Assembly (NCBI GenBank): GCA_015661965.1
Contig: DQVA01000249.1
Span: forward strand, 1-8,634
Direction: 5' to 3'
DNA from: Candidatus Bipolaricaulota bacterium
Lineage (GTDB): Bacteria > Bipolaricaulota > Bipolaricaulia > Bipolaricaulales > Bipolaricaulaceae
DNA: 8,634 nucleotides
Under the pieces are notes generated by a model. The model was not told the origin of the DNA. It saw only the letters and a list, made by a program, of their open reading frames with translations, and made no database searches. Position 1 is the first letter of the stretch. Every line of letters starts with the position of its first letter. This document shows, piece by piece, positions 5,177-8,634 of the stretch. A program made the position numbers and the translations under genes.

Positions 5177-6511
5177 TCACCCATTACGCGTCTCCGAGTT
5201 TATGTGGCGGGCGGCGAGGATGCCGGTGACGGCGGCGAACACGATGCCCCGGGAATGACCGGAGGCATCCCCGGCCACGTAGAAGCCCGGAAGTTCTGTC
5301 TCCATCCCAGCCTGCACCCGGTAGCGGGTGTCGTAGAACTTGATCTCCGGGGCGTAGATCAGGGTGCTATCGGCGGCCAGACCGGGCATGATCCGGTCCA
5401 GCCGCTCGATCCCCTCCAGGATGTCCGTCACCACCCGCTGGGGCAGGGCCATGGAGATGTCCCCCGGGGTGTACTCGGAGAGCGTGGGGTGGATAGGCAC
5501 CCGCCGGATCCGCTCGCCGGTGGACCTCCGCCCCTGATCCAGGTCCTTTAGGCGCTGCAGGATGGGCCGGCCCCCCCCGATGGTGGTGGCCAGCTTGGCT
5601 ATCGCCCGGCCGTACTCGGTGGTGTCCTCCACTGGATCGGTGAGCTCGATGTGCACCAGCAGTGCAAAATTCGTGTTCTCGGTCTTCTTCTTGTTCTCGG
5701 CGTGGCCGTTCACCAACACGAACTCGTCATAATCCTCCTTGACCACGAACCCACGGGGGTTGGTGCAGAAGGTTCGCACCATGTCGTCGTAGGTGCGCGT
5801 TCGGAGGCGGAACTTGGCGTCGTACATCACCCGCTCGATGGGCTGGTAGAGCTCGGCCGGAAACTCCACCCGCACCCCCACGTCCAAGGGGCCGAACTCC
5901 GGACCCACCCCCAGCGCCCGGGCCACCTCCCGCAGCCAGTACGCCCCCACCCGTCCCGGGGCGGCGATCACGTTCTCCGCCAGGATTTCCTCCCCTGCCA
6001 GGTCGATCCGGAACCCCGCGTTATCTTTGGAGATAGCCCTGACCTCGACCCCGAGGCGGAACTCGATCCCCCGGGCCAGGAGGTCCTGGTACATGGCGTC
6101 GATGACCTCCCGGATGCGGCGGGTGCCGATATGGCGCTGGCGGCCAGCGATGAACTCGATGCCCACCTCGGCCGCCCTTTTCTTGAGGGCGGCTAGGGCC
6201 TCCCGGTCCTCGCCCGAGTACTTCTCCGGTGCCCCATAGCGGGTGAAGGCTGCGTCCACCTCTTGGATCAGGGCCTCCAGCTCCCCGGGGCTGCAGCCGA
6301 TGGCGGCCGGATCCCCGCCGATCTTGGGGGTGAGGTTGAGCTTGCCGTCTGAGAAGGTGCCAGCGCCGCCCACCCCGCAGGTGATACTCTTCCGCTCCTT
6401 GGGGGCGAGGCCTTTTTCCAGCACCACCGCCTTGAGGCCGCTTTCGGCCAGCTCCATGGCCGCGAACAGCCCCGCCGGGCCAGCTCCCACGATCGCCACG
6501 TCATATTTCAT
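5177..6511 (-). CDS. FAD-dependent dehydrogenase, COG2509-like
   Basis: This 444-residue flavoprotein has an N-terminal Rossmann fold, MKYDVAIVGAGPAGLFAAME, with GxGxxG at 9-14 and Glu32 after the second strand for the ADP ribose. CGVGGAGTFSDGKLN (45-59) is the hallmark I associate with the uncharacterised FAD-dependent dehydrogenases of COG2509. The C-terminal FAD-binding motif is YVAGDASGHSRGI (411-423). No transmembrane segment or iron-sulfur motif is visible. The true start is the ATG at 6511, with GGAGG (6519-6523) seven bases upstream. A longer reading frame to 6730 adds 73 low-complexity residues and runs antisense to rsmD, so I rejected it. The family's substrate is unknown to me. It heads the probable flavoprotein-GNAT-nrnA operon and diverges from rsmD. 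Confidence 0.9.
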   Translation of the reverse strand: MKYDVAIVGAGPAGLFAAMELAESGLKAVVLEKGLAPKERKSITCGVGGAGTFSDGKLNLTPKIGGDPAAIGCSPGELEALIQEVDAAFTRYGAPEKYSGEDREALAALKKRAAEVGIEFIAGRQRHIGTRRIREVIDAMYQDLLARGIEFRLGVEVRAISKDNAGFRIDLAGEEILAENVIAAPGRVGAYWLREVARALGVGPEFGPLDVGVRVEFPAELYQPIERVMYDAKFRLRTRTYDDMVRTFCTNPRGFVVKEDYDEFVLVNGHAENKKKTENTNFALLVHIELTDPVEDTTEYGRAIAKLATTIGGGRPILQRLKDLDQGRRSTGERIRRVPIHPTLSEYTPGDISMALPQRVVTDILEGIERLDRIMPGLAADSTLIYAPEIKFYDTRYRVQAGMETELPGFYVAGDASGHSRGIVFAAVTGILAARHINSETRNG

Positions 6512-6561
6512 GCCCGTGCCTCCGGCCACCACGCAGGCAAGCGGAAAGTGTTGCCGGTTTG

Positions 6562-6586
6562 GGATATCCTGCGCAGGACCGGGTCC
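6562..6586. promoter_or_regulatory. Three overlapping palindromes between the flavoprotein gene and rsmD
   Basis: GGATATCC (6562-6569), TCCTGCGCAGGA (6567-6578, a perfect 12-bp palindrome) and GGACC-G-GGTCC (6576-6586) overlap in series at the centre of the 105-bp divergent gap. I find no convincing -10/-35 pair for either gene here. A dimeric regulator site acting on both genes is possible, as is chance in GC-rich DNA. Confidence 0.35.
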
Positions 6587-6616
6587 GATCGTACCGGGAA
6601 CTGGGGGGAACGCAAG

Positions 6617-7174
6617 GTGAGGATCATCGGGGGGGAAAAGCGGGGCCATAGGCTGGCGGAATGGCACGGGGCAGGGATCCGCCCGCTGCGGGATCGGGTG
6701 CGCACCTCCCTGTTTGACATCCTGGGGCAACGGGTGGTAGGAGCGGGGTTCCTGGATCTGTTCGCCGGCACCGGGGCGGTGGGGCTGGAGGCCCTATCCC
6801 GTGGGGCGAAGGCGGCTACGTTCGTGGACTCATCCGGGAAGGCGATCCGCATCATCCGGGAGAACTTAAGACGCCTTGGCTACCAGGACCGGGCCCGGGT
6901 GATCAAGATGGACGCCCTGGAGGCCATCCGCAGTTTGGCCCGCCGGGGGCGCAAGTTCGACATCGCCTTCGTGGGCGCCCCCTACGGGGGCGACCTCGCC
7001 CTGCGGGCGACTGCGGCCTTGGGGACGTTCTGTCCCCTCGCCCCGGAGGCCATGGTAGTGGTGGAGGTGTTCCACAAGACCGAGCCCGCTCAGCGGTACG
7101 GAGAGCTGGAGCTCCAGTCGGTACGGGACTACGGGGATACCCGCCTCGTTTTCTACCGCCGCCTCCCCATGTAG
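6617..7174 (+). CDS. rsmD: RsmD-like 16S rRNA (guanine-N2)-methyltransferase with altered motif IV
   Basis: The 185-residue protein matches RsmD, which methylates G966 of 16S rRNA with S-adenosylmethionine. It starts MRIIGGEKRGHRL, has IRPLRDRVRTSLFDIL (21-36) for the family's RPT..RVREALFNIL, the SAM-binding loop LDLFAGTGAVGLEALSRGA (46-64), and FDIAFVGAPYGG (114-125). At the last position RsmD has the catalytic (D/N)PPY motif; here it is Gly120-Ala121-Pro122-Tyr123, so the usual Asp/Asn is missing. The reading frame is otherwise intact and of normal length. I chose GTG at 6617 because it gives the conserved MRIIGG start and GGGGGGAA lies six bases upstream; an in-frame ATG at 6548 adds 23 unlike residues. 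Activity is uncertain because of motif IV. Confidence 0.85.
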   Translation: MRIIGGEKRGHRLAEWHGAGIRPLRDRVRTSLFDILGQRVVGAGFLDLFAGTGAVGLEALSRGAKAATFVDSSGKAIRIIRENLRRLGYQDRARVIKMDALEAIRSLARRGRKFDIAFVGAPYGGDLALRATAALGTFCPLAPEAMVVVEVFHKTEPAQRYGELELQSVRDYGDTRLVFYRRLPM

Positions 7175-7178
7175 GGGA

Positions 7179-8039
7179 TCACTCCTTCACCGCCCCTCCG
7201 GTGAGGCCGGAGATGATCTGCGACTGCAGGGCGTAGAAGATCACCAACACCACCAGGGCCCCGATCACCGCCCCGGCGGCGAAGATCCCCCACCGGTCCC
7301 GGTAATGCTCCCCGATGAATATCCTCATCCCCACCGCCAACGTGTACATCCGCTCCCCCTTCAGCAGGATGCTCGCCAGGAGGTATTCGGAGTACAGGGT
7401 GATGAACTGGATCACGAAGATCACCGCCAGGATGGGCCGGGCCAAGGGCAGGATGATCCACCGGAAGGCCTGGAACGGCGTGGCCCCATCCACCAACGCC
7501 GATTCCTCCAGCGAAAGGGGGATGGTGTCGAAGTAGCCCTTCATGAGCCAGGTGTTGAACCCCAGGGCGCCTCCCAGGTAGACGAGGATCAGGCCGGGAT
7601 GGGTGTTGAGGCCCAGCCAGGGGATGTACTCGCCGATCCGCTTGAGGAGGAGGAATATCGCCACCATCCCCAGGGCCTGGGGGAACATCTGCACCAAAAG
7701 GAGCGTGAGGAGGCCCGCCCTCCTCCCCGTGAAGCGGAAGCGCGAGAAGGCGTAGGCCCCCAGGGCACAGAGGGAAACGCTCAGGAAAGAAGAGATCCCC
7801 GCCACCTTGACGGAGTTCCAGAGCCAGATGGGGAAGGGCTGGTCGAAGAGGAGCTGGCGGTAGTTGGCGAGGGTGGGGCTGCGGGGGATGACCCGGGTGG
7901 TGCTCAAGTTGTTGGCCGGGTTGAAGGAGGTGCCGAGGACGAACACCGCGGGGAAGAGGGCGAAGGCGATGGCCACCCAGGCGAGGAAGTTCCTGAGGAA
8001 CCGCCGCAGCCAGAACGCGGCCCTCCTCTTACATGCCAC
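7179..8039 (-). CDS. Sugar ABC transporter permease, MalG family
   Basis: This 286-residue inner-membrane permease belongs to the MalG/CUT1 class that imports oligosaccharides or related polyols. About six hydrophobic segments are visible (near 18-37, 75-97, 107-132, 148-163, 202-224 and 253-272). The cytoplasmic EAA loop that docks the ATPase is EESALVDGATPFQAF (178-192) followed by RWIILPL. The C-terminus GLTGGAVKE is typical of MalG proteins. The GTG start has AGGAGG (8046-8051) six bases upstream and overlaps the malF-like stop by 11 bases, so the two are translationally coupled. The 3' end is four bases from the convergent rsmD stop, with no terminator between. The sugar cannot be told from the permease. 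Confidence 0.93.
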   Translation of the reverse strand: MACKRRAAFWLRRFLRNFLAWVAIAFALFPAVFVLGTSFNPANNLSTTRVIPRSPTLANYRQLLFDQPFPIWLWNSVKVAGISSFLSVSLCALGAYAFSRFRFTGRRAGLLTLLLVQMFPQALGMVAIFLLLKRIGEYIPWLGLNTHPGLILVYLGGALGFNTWLMKGYFDTIPLSLEESALVDGATPFQAFRWIILPLARPILAVIFVIQFITLYSEYLLASILLKGERMYTLAVGMRIFIGEHYRDRWGIFAAGAVIGALVVLVIFYALQSQIISGLTGGAVKE

Positions 8040-8634
8040 GGGACACCTCCTCCAGCATCCGGGTGCGGGCGAAGCCGATCCCCGAGAGCAGGGCCACGAT
8101 GAGGAAGATGTTCACCGCCAGGGCCGAGGCCATCCCCATCTCGTTCCCCCGGGCCCCCTCGAAGGCGAGCCTGTAGGCGTAGGAGAGGAGGATGTCCGTC
8201 GCCCCCGCCCGCTCGCCGATCGCCACCACCGGGTCGCCGCCCGTCAGCAACCAGATCAGGGTGAAGTTGTTGAAAGTGTAAGCGAAGGAGCCGATGAGGA
8301 GCGGGGCCAAGGAGACCATGAGGAGCGGGAAGGTGATCCGGGTGAACCGCTGCCAGGGGCCGGCCCCGTCGATGGCGGCCGCCTCGTAGAGCTCCCCCGG
8401 GATCGACTGCAGCGCCCCCAGGGAGATGAGCATCATGTAGGGGTAGGTGAGCCATGCATTGGCGAACAGGACCGAGAACCTGGCCCAGAAGGGATCGGTG
8501 AGCCAAGGCACCCTGACCCCGAACCACTGGCCCAGCACCTGGTTGAAGAGCCCCACATGGGTGTTGAAGAACCCCCGCCAGATGAGGATGGAGATGAAGG
8601 CGGGGATGGCGTAGGGAACGATGAGGAGGGAGCG
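8029..8634 (-). CDS. Sugar ABC transporter permease, MalF family, C-terminal part
   Basis: The last 201 residues of a MalF/UgpA-type permease are visible; the N-terminus lies beyond the right end. The reading frame stays open to base 8634. The first visible residues, RSLLIVPYAIPAFISILIW, match a MalF transmembrane segment, so the GTG at 8556 is an internal valine and not the start. The EAA loop YEAAAIDGAGPWQRFTRITF (about 83-102) precedes further membrane segments, with one more near the end (about 167-187). It pairs with the MalG-type protein to form the membrane channel. The matching binding protein and any dedicated ATPase should lie upstream, outside the window. Confidence 0.93.
   Translation of the reverse strand, partial: RSLLIVPYAIPAFISILIWRGFFNTHVGLFNQVLGQWFGVRVPWLTDPFWARFSVLFANAWLTYPYMMLISLGALQSIPGELYEAAAIDGAGPWQRFTRITFPLLMVSLAPLLIGSFAYTFNNFTLIWLLTGGDPVVAIGERAGATDILLSYAYRLAFEGARGNEMGMASALAVNIFLIVALLSGIGFARTRMLEEVSRGM

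Noticed and set aside
6548..6616. Longer RsmD start at 6548
   Set aside because: The 23 added residues are unlike RsmD and cross the palindromic regulatory region; the GTG at 6617 gives the conserved MRIIGG start.
6512..6730. 73-residue N-terminal extension of the flavoprotein
   Set aside because: Proline-rich sequence antisense to rsmD; the ATG at 6511 has a GGAGG site and starts directly at the Rossmann strand.
8029..8556. A complete 175-residue permease starting at GTG 8556
   Set aside because: The frame continues in the same permease family to the window end, so this GTG is an internal valine.

Overview
This is a GC-rich (clearly above 60% by eye), densely packed bacterial window with nine complete protein genes of ordinary size, two genes cut by the window ends, and one 26-codon gene. 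Most genes are housekeeping or transport functions: two ABC importers, a histone-deacetylase-fold hydrolase, Maf, an NrnA-type DHH phosphoesterase, a GNAT acetyltransferase, a COG2509-type flavoprotein and RsmD. Strand changes are frequent, intergenic gaps are very short, and some promoters look leaderless. I cannot fix the taxon from this. A thermophilic or anaerobic deep-branching bacterium such as Bipolaricaulota (OP1/Acetothermia) is my low-confidence guess; Deinococcota or a GC-rich clostridial lineage are alternatives. I saw no mobile elements, tRNA or rRNA genes, CRISPR arrays or phage genes.

Left part (1-2083). On the minus strand, an NMT1/THI5-like substrate-binding protein overlaps the start of an ABC ATPase, cut at base 1, by an ATGA junction. 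Divergent from it, across a 136-bp regulatory region, lies the most unusual unit of the window. A near-consensus extended -10 promoter overlapped by a perfect 8-bp dyad and an ideal Shine-Dalgarno drive a 26-residue, charge-free, Cys/Trp-rich membrane microprotein. One base after it comes a 269-residue predicted lipoprotein with an Ala/Gln/Glu/Thr linker, an 11-cysteine C-terminal cluster and a hydrophobic tail. The two proteins share an AWW...CCP motif. I do not recognise either family and propose them as a candidate undescribed two-component envelope system.

Middle part (2043-5149). A zinc amidohydrolase of the histone deacetylase superfamily (minus) and a Maf nucleotide pyrophosphatase (plus) start on a shared CATG and point apart. 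Each runs tail-to-tail into its other neighbour: the lipoprotein (41-bp overlap) and the NrnA-like phosphoesterase (4-bp overlap). The NrnA gene is preceded on its strand by a GNAT acetyltransferase and a COG2509-type flavoprotein, forming a probable operon, flavoprotein-GNAT-nrnA.

Right part (5177-8634). The flavoprotein diverges from an rsmD-like rRNA methyltransferase across about 105 bp that hold three overlapping palindromes. The RsmD homologue has GAPY where the family has (D/N)PPY. It converges, with a 4-bp gap, on a MalF/MalG-type sugar ABC permease pair, whose malF gene is cut by the right end of the window. The two ABC importers at the ends are of different families and need not be related.
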